Below, in pieces: positions 1 through 7,160 of a DNA stretch of 64,000 nucleotides; positions within the stretch are counted from its first letter, which is position 1; every line of letters starts with the position of its first letter. The notes below the pieces were generated by a model that was not told where the DNA came from, searched no databases, and saw only the letters and a program-made list of their open reading frames with translations. The DNA is taken from assembly GCF_019457915.1 (NCBI RefSeq), contig NZ_JAHZSS010000001.1, forward strand, positions 124,001 through 188,000, in the 5' to 3' direction. Source of the DNA: Neiella holothuriorum (GTDB lineage: Bacteria; Pseudomonadota; Gammaproteobacteria; Enterobacterales; Neiellaceae). Made by a program: the position numbers and the translations under genes.

Positions 1-705
1 ATCTAAATAGTTTTTCGAAAAGCTCGGTACATAGCCGGCGGTAATCCCCAGCATGTCTTGCATCACCAAAATTTGACCGTCAGTCTCATTACCGGCTCCA
101 ATCCCAATAACGGGAATGGTTAAGCTGCGGGCGACTCGCTTTGCGAGCGGGGCTGGAATGCATTCAAGCACCAACAACTGAATACCGGCTTTTTCTAATT
201 CCATGGCGGAATTGATTAATTGGCGCGCTGCGGCATCACCGCGGCCTTGGATCTTAAAGCCTCCAAACACGTTGACTGATTGAGGCGTCAAGCCAAGATG
301 GCCACAGACAGGCACGCCGCGTTCTACCAGACCGGCAATGGTTTCGCACAGCCATTCGCCACCTTCCATTTTGACCATTTGAGCACCCGCTCGCATCAAC
401 GTTGCAGCGTTTTCATAGGTTTGCTCGGGCGTGGCGTATGACATGAATGGCATATCGGCAACAACCATGGCGCGCTCGGTGGACGACGCAACGCAACGGG
501 TGTGGTAGGCCACTTGCTCAACGGTAACGGGTAATGTGCTGGATTCCCCTTGCAGCACCATGCCTAGCGAATCGCCGATCAGGATGAGATCGATACCGGA
601 TTCGTCAAATAACTTGGCAAACGAGGCGTCATAAGCCGTGAGTGTCGCAAATTTTTGGCCGTCCTGTTTTTTCTTCAGAAGGCTGGCAACGGAGACTTTT
701 TTCAT
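1..705 (-). CDS. panB: 3-methyl-2-oxobutanoate hydroxymethyltransferase, 3' end cut by window
   Basis: Transfers a hydroxymethyl group from methylene-tetrahydrofolate to 2-oxoisovalerate, the first committed step of pantothenate synthesis, in the cytoplasm. Translating from the ATG at 705 gives 235 residues before the edge; the family is about 263, so only the C-terminus is missing. Visible PanB landmarks are the metal-binding Asp45 in GDSLGMV, Asp84 in VADMP, Lys112/Glu114 in VKMEGG and the catalytic Glu181 in LVLECIP. It lies upstream of nothing else in the window on this strand; folK ends 80 bases before it in the same direction, as in other gammaproteobacteria where panB follows folK. All key residues in the visible part are intact. 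Confidence 0.95.
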   Translation of the reverse strand, partial: MKKVSVASLLKKKQDGQKFATLTAYDASFAKLFDESGIDLILIGDSLGMVLQGESSTLPVTVEQVAYHTRCVASSTERAMVVADMPFMSYATPEQTYENAATLMRAGAQMVKMEGGEWLCETIAGLVERGVPVCGHLGLTPQSVNVFGGFKIQGRGDAAARQLINSAMELEKAGIQLLVLECIPAPLAKRVARSLTIPVIGIGAGNETDGQILVMQDMLGITAGYVPSFSKNYLD

Positions 706-785
706 TGTTAAAACCTAATTTGTTTTGCTGGCATTAACGCTCGATGCGATAAAGCCGGACGTCATGTATGGCGGGCGTCTATGCG

Positions 786-1292
786 TTAATCAAAGCGCTG
801 TAACCCATTTCGCGGGCAATTGGCCAGTAGATCGCGAATGGCCGTGCCGTCTGGCATGGCGACGTCTGAATCAAGATCGAATAAAGGATAAAGGACAAAT
901 TCCCTCTCGCCCATATGGTAGTGGGGAATTGTTAGCCGCTCGGTGTGGATAGTTTGGTTGCCATACAACAGGATATCGAGATCAATAATCCGTGGCCCCC
1001 AACGTTCTTCCTTGCGTTCGCGCCCCTGTTCGAGCTCAATGGCCTGCAGTGCATCCAACAAGGCTTCGGGAGCCAGAGATGTCTCGAGCTTGACGACTGC
1101 ATTGATATAGTCGGGCTGATCCGCAGGCCCAAGTGGTTTGCTGCAATACATGGGCGATGCCGCAATAAATTGAGTTTGCGGCAACGTTTTGAGGGTATTG
1201 ATGGCTTTCACCAGTTGTACAACTGGGTTGTTTAGATTGGCGCCAAGACCGACGTAACAAGTGGTCGTTGGCGCTGTTGCGCTAAGCGTCAT
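786..1292 (-). CDS. folK: 6-hydroxymethyl-7,8-dihydropterin pyrophosphokinase
   Basis: Transfers pyrophosphate from ATP to 6-hydroxymethyl-dihydropterin in folate synthesis. The 168-residue length is usual for the family. The HPPK signature RWGPRIIDLDILLYG is at residues 97-111, with the two magnesium-binding aspartates at 104 and 106; the N-terminal VGLGANL substrate loop is at 14-20. It starts 18 bases after the pcnB stop and is followed by panB, so pcnB-folK-panB is probably one transcript. PanB uses a folate cofactor, which gives the pairing a metabolic sense. Confidence 0.96.
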   Translation of the reverse strand: MTLSATAPTTTCYVGLGANLNNPVVQLVKAINTLKTLPQTQFIAASPMYCSKPLGPADQPDYINAVVKLETSLAPEALLDALQAIELEQGRERKEERWGPRIIDLDILLYGNQTIHTERLTIPHYHMGEREFVLYPLFDLDSDVAMPDGTAIRDLLANCPRNGLQRFD

Positions 1293-1310
1293 GATAGCTG
1301 CGCCTCTTTT

Positions 1311-2708
1311 TTAAGATTCAGAAGATGGTGGAGCCGCTTTCGGTTGTGGTTTACGACGCGGACGACGACGGCGACTACTGCGCTTCGGGGTATCGGAAGA
1401 CGTCTCGCGAATTAAGGCGCCACGCTGAATGCCTGATGACTCCAAAAATTGTTGCCACCAACTGGCAAGCTGCTGTAATTCGCCGCCATACACTTGTCCA
1501 CGAAGTAGCAAAAAGTCGAAACCAGCACGAATTTTAGGGTGCGTCGCCAAGCGTTCAGCGCGCTTACCCTGTCGTTTTGGCATCCGCAGCTGCAATGTCC
1601 AAATATCGCGCGACATTAAACTAAAGCGCTTCGGCACTGCGGTACGCTGCTGCTGACGATCGAGAGTTTCGCTGGCGGCAATTTGAAATGCGTCTTGCTG
1701 GCTGAGTTCAGATTCAGCTTCAAGCTCACGCGCTTTGGATTCAACTAATGGCCAAAGCAGTGCGGCGTAAATAAATGCGGGGGTAACGCTCTGATCGCTG
1801 TTTACCCGTTGGTCGGTGTTGTTGAGCGCCGCTTGAATAAAGGCTAAATCTTGCTCTGATGCGTCATTGGCGAGGTACTCGCCCAGTTCAGGGAACAGCG
1901 CATCAAACAAGCCAAACTCACGTAGCATTTTGAAGTTTTGTTCGGCTTTTCCTGCTAATAGCAGTTTGCACATTTCATCAAATAAGCGGGCAGCTGGAAT
2001 TCCACCCAGCGCATCGGCAATCTCATGAATGGGATCAGCGGTTGCTGGCTCTATGGTCATGTCCAGCTTGGTAGCAAACCTGACGGCTCGCAACATACGA
2101 ACGGGATCTTCTCGGTAGCGTGCAACCGGATCCCCAATCATTTCAATACGGCGATTGGCAATAGCATTGGCGCCGTTGGCAAAATCGAGAATGCTGTAGT
2201 CGGCAATGTTGTAATACAACGCATTAATACTGAAGTCGCGACGCTCGGCGTCTTCTTCAATACTGCCGTAAACGTTGTCGCGGACGATCATGCCACTGGA
2301 ATCCCGCTTGGAGATATGGCCGCCTTTTTCTTCATCGTGGTGACCACGCATGGTGGCCACTTCAATGATCTCGCGGCCAAACATGATGTGGGCCAACCGG
2401 AAACGGCGGCCAATCAAGCGGCAATTATGGAATAGTTTTTTAACTTCTTCGGGCTTGGCGTCAGTCACAATATCAAAGTCTTTCGGTGACAGGCCGAGCA
2501 ACAAGTCGCGAACGCCACCGCCTACCAAATAGGCTTGAAAGCCAGATTTGTTGAGGCGATACATCACCTTGATGGCATTAGGCGAGATATCTTTGCGCGA
2601 GATATTGTGTTCAGCACGAGGGATCACCGTGGCGTGAAGACCTTCGCTGGCCTCATCTGAGCTGGTTGAAGAGCGCCGAAACAGATTAATAACGCGGTTA
2701 AATACCAT
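1311..2708 (-). CDS. pcnB: Poly(A) polymerase I
   Basis: Adds poly(A) tails to RNA 3' ends, marking them for decay. The 465-residue protein belongs to the class II CCA-adding/poly(A) polymerase family: the nucleotidyltransferase motif LVGGGVRDLL is at 61-70, followed by the catalytic pair DFD at 78-80, then the RRDFSINAL-type motif near 155. The last 25 residues are very rich in Arg, Lys and Pro, as in the RNA-binding tail of E. coli PcnB, which separates it from true CCA-adding enzymes. It sits between gluQ and folK as in E. coli. No strong ribosome site precedes the ATG at 2708, but the start agrees with family length. Confidence 0.95.
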   Translation of the reverse strand: MVFNRVINLFRRSSTSSDEASEGLHATVIPRAEHNISRKDISPNAIKVMYRLNKSGFQAYLVGGGVRDLLLGLSPKDFDIVTDAKPEEVKKLFHNCRLIGRRFRLAHIMFGREIIEVATMRGHHDEEKGGHISKRDSSGMIVRDNVYGSIEEDAERRDFSINALYYNIADYSILDFANGANAIANRRIEMIGDPVARYREDPVRMLRAVRFATKLDMTIEPATADPIHEIADALGGIPAARLFDEMCKLLLAGKAEQNFKMLREFGLFDALFPELGEYLANDASEQDLAFIQAALNNTDQRVNSDQSVTPAFIYAALLWPLVESKARELEAESELSQQDAFQIAASETLDRQQQRTAVPKRFSLMSRDIWTLQLRMPKRQGKRAERLATHPKIRAGFDFLLLRGQVYGGELQQLASWWQQFLESSGIQRGALIRETSSDTPKRSSRRRRPRRKPQPKAAPPSSES

Positions 2709-2812
2709 GAATGTTGACTAGTCCGAAATTAAAAGAAGCGCAATTTTAGCAAACTGTTGGAAAAATAGAACGAAAAGCCTGAAAAACACTTATTTGTTGC
2801 TCAGTACGACAT

Positions 2813-3706
2813 CTAACACACTGATTTGATGTGGTTGCTTTGTCCCAGCTTGTGTCGTTGCCAGTTGTTGGTTGACCACTCTAGCTGCTGTGCCACGGGT
2901 TGATGTTTGAGTTCGGTGGGCGGATTGAGGTTCAAACATTGTAGAGCTTGCCAAAGTTCAACTTGAGGTTGTTGCCAGTTAACTGCTGGCGCATGGTTTT
3001 GTTTGCTCAGTTTATTGCCATTGCCATCAAGCGCGAGGGGCAAGTGTAAATAAGATGGCGGCGACTGGTTGAATTCGCTGTAGAGCGCCAACTGACTCAC
3101 CGTGGTATCGAGCAAATCAACGCCCCGAACAATGTGGTTCAGTTGCTGATCAATATCATCAAGTACCACCGCTAATTGATAGGCCATCAAACCATCGCGC
3201 CGTTTGATGACAAAGTCCTGTGCCTCGGCGGCATCTTGCCAACCCAGCCGCAAATCGTTGAAGCCACGGATTGATACATCGTTTCTATAGCGCACGGCAC
3301 AATGCTCACCGTCCAGTAGACGATCGCGGCAATGGCCATCGTATAACCCGCCAATGGCTTTGATGCGTTTGCGCGGACAATTGCAAAAATAGGCGCGCTG
3401 CTCGGCCAGCAATGTGTCGATGACCGCTTGAAATTCATTTAGGTGGCTGCTTTGGTAACGAACCGATTCGTCCCAATAGAGACCAAAGGCTTCCAGTGCA
3501 CGCAAAATCTCGCTATCGGCACCCGCTACTTCGCGTGGGGGATCAATATCTTCAATGCGCACCAGCCATTGGCCGTTATGGGCACGAGCATCTAGATAAC
3601 TGCCGACGGCAGCAATTAAGGAACCAAAGTGAAGAGGACCTGAAGGCGAGGGTGCAAAACGGCCGCGATAGAGAGTCTGTCGCGGCGTTTGTTCAGATTC
3701 GAGCAT
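2813..3706 (-). CDS. gluQ: Glutamyl-Q tRNA(Asp) synthetase
   Basis: Attaches glutamate to queuosine in the anticodon of tRNA(Asp). It resembles the catalytic half of GluRS without an anticodon-binding domain; about 297 residues is normal. The class I motifs are present: GRFAPSPSGPLHFGSL near residues 15-30 (HIGH equivalent) and KLSKQN near 240 (KMSKS equivalent). A zinc site is suggested by CNCPRKR with a later GHC near residues 109-128. A TTG at 3709 is also in frame, but the ATG at 3706 sits better behind a GGA. It follows dksA by 30 bases and is probably co-transcribed with it, as in E. coli. Confidence 0.94.
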   Translation of the reverse strand: MLESEQTPRQTLYRGRFAPSPSGPLHFGSLIAAVGSYLDARAHNGQWLVRIEDIDPPREVAGADSEILRALEAFGLYWDESVRYQSSHLNEFQAVIDTLLAEQRAYFCNCPRKRIKAIGGLYDGHCRDRLLDGEHCAVRYRNDVSIRGFNDLRLGWQDAAEAQDFVIKRRDGLMAYQLAVVLDDIDQQLNHIVRGVDLLDTTVSQLALYSEFNQSPPSYLHLPLALDGNGNKLSKQNHAPAVNWQQPQVELWQALQCLNLNPPTELKHQPVAQQLEWSTNNWQRHKLGQSNHIKSVC

Positions 3707-3736
3707 CAAATCCGATATCGCTGTGTGATCGGTACG

Positions 3737-4186
3737 TTAGCCAACCAACTGCTTTTCTTTAATTTCTGCCAGTGTTTTGCAGTCAATGCACTGATCGGCA
3801 GTCGGGCGAGCTTCTAAACGGCGAATGCCGATTTCAATACCGCACGTGTCGCAGTAGCCGAAGTCGTCTTCTTCAATAAATTGCAGCGTCTTTTCGATCT
3901 TCTTGATCAATTTGCGCTCGCGATCGCGGGTTCGCAATTCTAAGCTGAACTCTTCTTCCTGAGCCGCTCGGTCAACCGGATCTGGGAAGTTGGCCGCTTC
4001 ATCCTGCATGTGAGACATGGTGCGGTCGACTTCTTCACGAAGTTGATTACGCCACGCTTCTAAAATCTTGCGGAAGTGAGCCAACTGCGCTTCATTCATA
4101 TATTCTTCATCAGCACCAAGCTGGTAAGGCTTCACGCCAGCCAGAGCTAACACGCCCAGTGAACTGGCTTTTTTGGTTTCTGGCAT
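3737..4186 (-). CDS. dksA: RNA polymerase-binding transcription factor DksA
   Basis: Binds the RNA polymerase secondary channel and works with ppGpp in the stringent response. The 149-residue protein has the long coiled coil (about 33-108) with the tip motif DPVDRA at 69-74, and a C4 zinc finger at Cys112, Cys115, Cys133 and Cys136. A ribosome site AAGGGG lies 8 bases before the ATG. The N-terminus, with a [14 protein letters not shown] stretch, matches proteobacterial DksA. A good sigma70 promoter lies about 55 bases upstream, so this is the first gene of the dksA-gluQ unit. Confidence 0.97.
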   Translation of the reverse strand: MPETKKASSLGVLALAGVKPYQLGADEEYMNEAQLAHFRKILEAWRNQLREEVDRTMSHMQDEAANFPDPVDRAAQEEEFSLELRTRDRERKLIKKIEKTLQFIEEDDFGYCDTCGIEIGIRRLEARPTADQCIDCKTLAEIKEKQLVG

Positions 4187-4246
4187 GTTACATACCCCTT
4201 CAAATCCAACAACATCTCTGGCTGCTACCAGAGCAATAGGGCGCTA

Positions 4247-4275
4247 TCTATAGCAAAATACAGCCTCGCCCGCAA
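4247..4275 (-). promoter_or_regulatory. Predicted dksA promoter and leader hairpin
   Basis: On the minus strand TTGCGG, a 17-base spacer and TATAGA form a good sigma70 promoter. The implied start near 4240 leaves a leader of about 54 bases. That leader contains a six-base-pair hairpin at 4216-4233 (CTCTGG / CCAGAG around a 6-base loop). This is read from the sequence only. Confidence 0.6.
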
Positions 4276-4512
4276 TCGCATTTTATTAACATGAGGTGAT
4301 CACCACAGCTAAAGGATAGATTGCAGATTTACGGCAAGAGCTCGAACCAGTGGCGCTAATGGACGAGTTATTGATGCCCGTCAATTGTCGAGCGGGTTTC
4401 TAGTTACGCCAGACGTTGGCTGGTTGGGTTGATGAGTTCACCGAACGCACCAACCCGTCGGTTTGCGATTTAAATTGTAACAGGTTGATTACCGGTCGTT
4501 AAAAACTAGTCG
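4276..4512. other. Intergenic stretch between dksA promoter and a small ORF
   Basis: With the dksA leader this makes over 300 bases without a clear gene. I see one possible hairpin at 4426-4456 (nine-base arms GGGTTGATG and CACCAACCC, one wobble pair on the RNA) without a T-tract. Nothing else convincing is seen. Confidence 0.4.
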
Positions 4513-4644
4513 TTAACCTGCACTCAACAGCGAAGGTGCTGACGTTACTGCAACCTCATGACCCACTGAATAAACAGAGAAAGCAATCGACATCGCAGCA
4601 ACAATCGCTAAGACAGCACGTGACAGTTTGGAAAAGTTAATCAT
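4513..4644 (-). CDS. Possible 43-residue small membrane or secreted protein
   Basis: A small ORF starting at ATG 4644 and ending at TAA 4513-4515. A GGTGGG ribosome-site-like stretch lies about 7 bases upstream. The product starts with MINFSKLSRAVLAIVAAMSI, a short basic N-terminus followed by about 18 hydrophobic residues, which looks like a signal peptide or a single membrane segment, then a short polar tail ending APSLLSAG. It lies 77 bases after the sfsA stop on the same strand and could be the last gene of that unit, or have its own promoter. I do not recognise a family. Support is ribosome site, composition and position only. Confidence 0.4.
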   Translation of the reverse strand: MINFSKLSRAVLAIVAAMSIAFSVYSVGHEVAVTSAPSLLSAG

Positions 4645-4721
4645 TTTTTGGCCCACCGTTAACAAGTTCGTCGATGAAGCCAGTGTTGACGAGTCAGGAT
4701 GAACCCAAGCTGAACTAAATT

Positions 4722-5426
4722 TTATTCGCTGGCGTTAAGCTGTTTAATGTGATCAAAGGCTAATTGTTGTGGCGAAATTTGAGCGTAACAGCAGTAAACC
4801 TCGACGCCGTTGGTGATGGCTTGCGCCAATAAGGCTGCATATTTTGCATCAATATGAGCGGCTGCTTGTACGTGGCTGATGCCGGTGTGCATAACGGCAA
4901 ATACTAATACGGCGCGTTGACCGTTTGCCGCCACGGTCATTAGTTCTTGTAAGTGCTTTTGTCCTCGCGTTGTAACCGCATCAGGAAAATAGCCAATGCC
5001 GTCTTGCTCCAGCAACGTACAAGATTTGATTTCAACGTAAGCATTCGCCTGGTTGCCGTTACTTAAAAAAATATCAATGCGGCTATTTTCGCCATAGCGC
5101 ACTTCCCGTTGTAACGAGTCATAACCAGCCAATGCCTCAATTTTCTCTGCGGCAATCGCGGTGGCTACTAAAGGGTTTGCCCGCTGAGTGTTGATGCAAA
5201 TAAAGTCACCGGCGGCATTTTCGGTCAACTCCCATGTATAAGCGTATTTGCGTTTCGGATTGTCGGAGCGGCTGAGCCACACTCTATCGCCGGGGCTGCC
5301 GCAATTTTTCATCGAGCCGGTATTGGGGCAGTGGACGGTAAGCTCGGAGCCATCAGCCAAAATGACATCGGCAAGGAAGCGTTTATAGCGTTTAACTAAT
5401 GTAGCGGGCGTAAAATCTTGGTTCAT
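4722..5426 (-). CDS. sfsA: Sugar fermentation stimulation protein SfsA (DNA-binding/nuclease-like)
   Basis: A 234-residue SfsA family protein; E. coli SfsA has 234 residues. The N-terminal part has the OB-like start [17 protein letters not shown] (about 10-26) and the [14 protein letters not shown] motif (about 33-46). The C-terminal half has the PD-(D/E)XK-like elements SRIDIFLS and [10 protein letters not shown] (about 116-139) and [13 protein letters not shown] (about 146-158). The name comes from a maltose-metabolism phenotype in E. coli; the molecular role is not settled. It starts 10 bases after thpR ends and is probably in that operon. Confidence 0.94.
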   Translation of the reverse strand: MNQDFTPATLVKRYKRFLADVILADGSELTVHCPNTGSMKNCGSPGDRVWLSRSDNPKRKYAYTWELTENAAGDFICINTQRANPLVATAIAAEKIEALAGYDSLQREVRYGENSRIDIFLSNGNQANAYVEIKSCTLLEQDGIGYFPDAVTTRGQKHLQELMTVAANGQRAVLVFAVMHTGISHVQAAAHIDAKYAALLAQAITNGVEVYCCYAQISPQQLAFDHIKQLNASE

Positions 5427-5436
5427 TAACGGCTCT

Positions 5437-5985
5437 TCAGGGGCGATTAGTGGATGATTCGGTTAACGGCCAACGGTGTAATACCTTGTATCTATCATTG
5501 CAAGATTGATACAAGCAAAACTCAGTGACGGGCCATGACATCGCGTTGACGTGAGGTTGTGTGCCGCTGTGGCTAGCGCGCCATGAATGACCGTGTTGAA
5601 AATGGCGAAAGACGCTGACATGGGGAATAAAATCATGCTCGGGTAACACCATCCCCAGTTGCTGCATGCGTTGTTGAACCTGACTCGCCAGTGTCTGCAA
5701 GGCTGCGGCCGTTTGCTGAGGTGCTAAATAACCAATCTTCGGCTTGGCAAACCAACCTGTTTGAGACAATTCTTGGCACCAGCTAGGCAACGCAATTGAC
5801 GATAACTGCTCGCACACTTGCTGTTTTACACGGGCGTCACATGAGCCTAAAAATGCCAATGTGAGATGCAGGTTATCCGCCGGGACTGGTTTGGCGTGCA
5901 AAGGCTGATAAGCCCTTTGCCAACGCGCTACTTGCCGCCTAATTGTGGGCGGTAGCGGCAAGGCAACAAATAAGCGCTCAGCCAT
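5437..5985 (-). CDS. thpR: RNA 2',3'-cyclic phosphodiesterase (2H family)
   Basis: Member of the 2H phosphoesterase/LigT family that opens 2',3'-cyclic phosphates on RNA. The 182-residue protein has both catalytic HxT/Sx motifs: HLTL at 40-43 and HVSV at 122-125. The N-terminal [10 protein letters not shown] is typical. It follows the unknown membrane-anchored gene by only 3 bases and precedes sfsA by 10, so the three are likely co-transcribed; thpR-sfsA adjacency is conserved in enterics. Confidence 0.92.
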   Translation of the reverse strand: MAERLFVALPLPPTIRRQVARWQRAYQPLHAKPVPADNLHLTLAFLGSCDARVKQQVCEQLSSIALPSWCQELSQTGWFAKPKIGYLAPQQTAAALQTLASQVQQRMQQLGMVLPEHDFIPHVSVFRHFQHGHSWRASHSGTQPHVNAMSWPVTEFCLYQSCNDRYKVLHRWPLTESSTNRP

Positions 5986-5988
5986 GGA

Positions 5989-6435
5989 TTAATCTGGCTG
6001 CGAGGCGCGTTCGTTTTGCTGTTTTAAAGCCTGTTCGATTGGGCCTAAGAGCGCTTCAATATCTTGTGCTTGCCAGCTGCTGCGAGCCACTGCGCTGTTA
6101 GTACCCGCGGTCAGGCTTTGGCGATAGTGAGCAAGATTGACAAAGGCTTGATCAATTTCCTGTTTGCGAGCGTCGGAAGCATAAGAGCGAAAGCCTCGTA
6201 ATTCATCTAAATCCCGAGCCAAGTCCGTCACGATAATTTGATGAGCCTGATCGAGTTGTTGATTATCTAACGCTTGTTTCAGGGTTAGTGTGTGACGGAT
6301 GTTTTTCATCAGTGACTCGACCTGACTGGTGCCAACACCAGACACCAAGCTGTCAACGGCAATGCGGCTGGCGCCGACAAAGCAAACAAAAGCGATGGCC
6401 ATACCAGCAATCACACCGGAAAAAGTTATTTTCAT
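5989..6435 (-). CDS. Unknown membrane-anchored helical protein
   Basis: A 148-residue protein I do not recognise. An N-terminal hydrophobic segment (about residues 5-25) looks like an uncleaved anchor or signal peptide; no lipobox is present. The rest is helix-forming and polar, with many Gln, Ala, Leu and Asp residues and likely coiled-coil character, so the body probably lies in the periplasm. It begins the unit with thpR and sfsA (3-base gap). This unit lies where E. coli has sfsA and thpR directly next to hrpB, so the gene is an addition to the conserved block. Confidence 0.7.
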   Translation of the reverse strand: MKITFSGVIAGMAIAFVCFVGASRIAVDSLVSGVGTSQVESLMKNIRHTLTLKQALDNQQLDQAHQIIVTDLARDLDELRGFRSYASDARKQEIDQAFVNLAHYRQSLTAGTNSAVARSSWQAQDIEALLGPIEQALKQQNERASQPD

Positions 6436-6550
6436 GATTATTCCAAACCGCGATTTATCGAAAACCTAGTGTATGCCACTCAAACTAGTGATAGGCAGTA
6501 GACTCATCGAGTATCGCTCAATGCAGTATCAGTTACCGAATGTTAGGCAT

Positions 6551-6582
6551 AAAAAAACGAGATCGCGTTGATCTCGTTTTTT
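6551..6582 (-). terminator. Terminator of the cold-shock gene
   Basis: AACGAGATC, a GCGTT loop and GATCTCGTT form a 9-bp stem flanked by A and T runs, 40 bases beyond the cold-shock stop. It reads as an intrinsic terminator on the minus strand and is nearly symmetrical. Confidence 0.85.
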
Positions 6583-6622
6583 GTAGTTAGCAGCTTCACG
6601 AAGCTACTAGCACAGTATTTGA

Positions 6623-6832
6623 TTACAGTGCTTCGATGTTCTCAGCTTGAGGACCTTTCTGGCCTTGAGTCACTGTGAACTGAACTTTTTGCCCTTCGGC
6701 CAAAGTTTTGAAGCCAGTGCCTTTGATTGCGCTGAAATGAGCGAAAACGTCTGGGCCGCCTTCTTGCTCGATGAAGCCGAAGCCTTTAGATTCGTTGAAC
6801 CACTTGACGGTGCCGGTTTTGATCTCTGACAT
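6623..6832 (-). CDS. Cold-shock domain protein (CspA family)
   Basis: A 69-residue single cold-shock domain that binds single-stranded RNA and DNA. RNP1 is KGFGFIEQ (16-23) and RNP2 is VFAHFSAI (29-36); Trp11 and Phe12 complete the nucleic-acid face. Length matches CspA/CspC/CspE. A strong sigma70 promoter lies about 170 bases upstream, giving a long leader like that of cold-induced cspA genes, and a terminator follows at 6551-6582, so it is monocistronic. Which Csp paralogue it is cannot be decided here. Confidence 0.95.
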   Translation of the reverse strand: MSEIKTGTVKWFNESKGFGFIEQEGGPDVFAHFSAIKGTGFKTLAEGQKVQFTVTQGQKGPQAENIEAL

Positions 6833-7007
6833 GAGGATGTCCTTTAACTCTTCGATAAAATTTGTGCCTAAGATGGCTTGGTGCTGGAATTGTTGCTCTT
6901 GCTACTTACTTTCAATTTACGAAGGGCGAAAGGGTCCATCATTTGGTACGCCAACGATCCATCGCAGTTTGTTGCATAAATATCAGGCAGAAAATCAAGC
7001 AACTCCG
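6833..7007 (-). promoter_or_regulatory. Long 5' leader of the cold-shock gene
   Basis: From the predicted start near 7000 to the ATG at 6832 the leader is about 168 bases, close to the roughly 160-base cspA leader of E. coli that acts as a cold-responsive RNA thermosensor. A ribosome site AAGGA lies just before the start codon. I cannot fold it here, so thermosensing is inferred from length and gene identity. Confidence 0.5.
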
Positions 7008-7035
7008 ATTATAAGAGGCAAATGCGGCGCGTCAA
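7008..7035 (-). promoter_or_regulatory. Predicted promoter of the cold-shock gene
   Basis: On the minus strand TTGACG, a 16-base spacer and a perfect TATAAT make the strongest-looking promoter in the window. No gene other than the cold-shock gene lies downstream on that strand before the terminator. The rest of the region up to 7160 is the short upstream region of hrpB, where I see no clear promoter. Confidence 0.75.
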
Positions 7036-7160
7036 TGTAAATGTGCCTGTCAGCGCGATAATGTTGCCGAATATTCAGTATTTATTAAGCGCTAACCTCA
7101 GCGGTGACTTTTTCGAGTTAGGCCCCTAAACTGTCTGCTTGATTAAACCAATCAGCAATT

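Noticed and set aside
725-952. A 75-codon rightward ORF across the panB-folK junction
   Set aside because: It overlaps folK on the other strand, lacks a ribosome site and has no recognisable composition; treated as a shadow.
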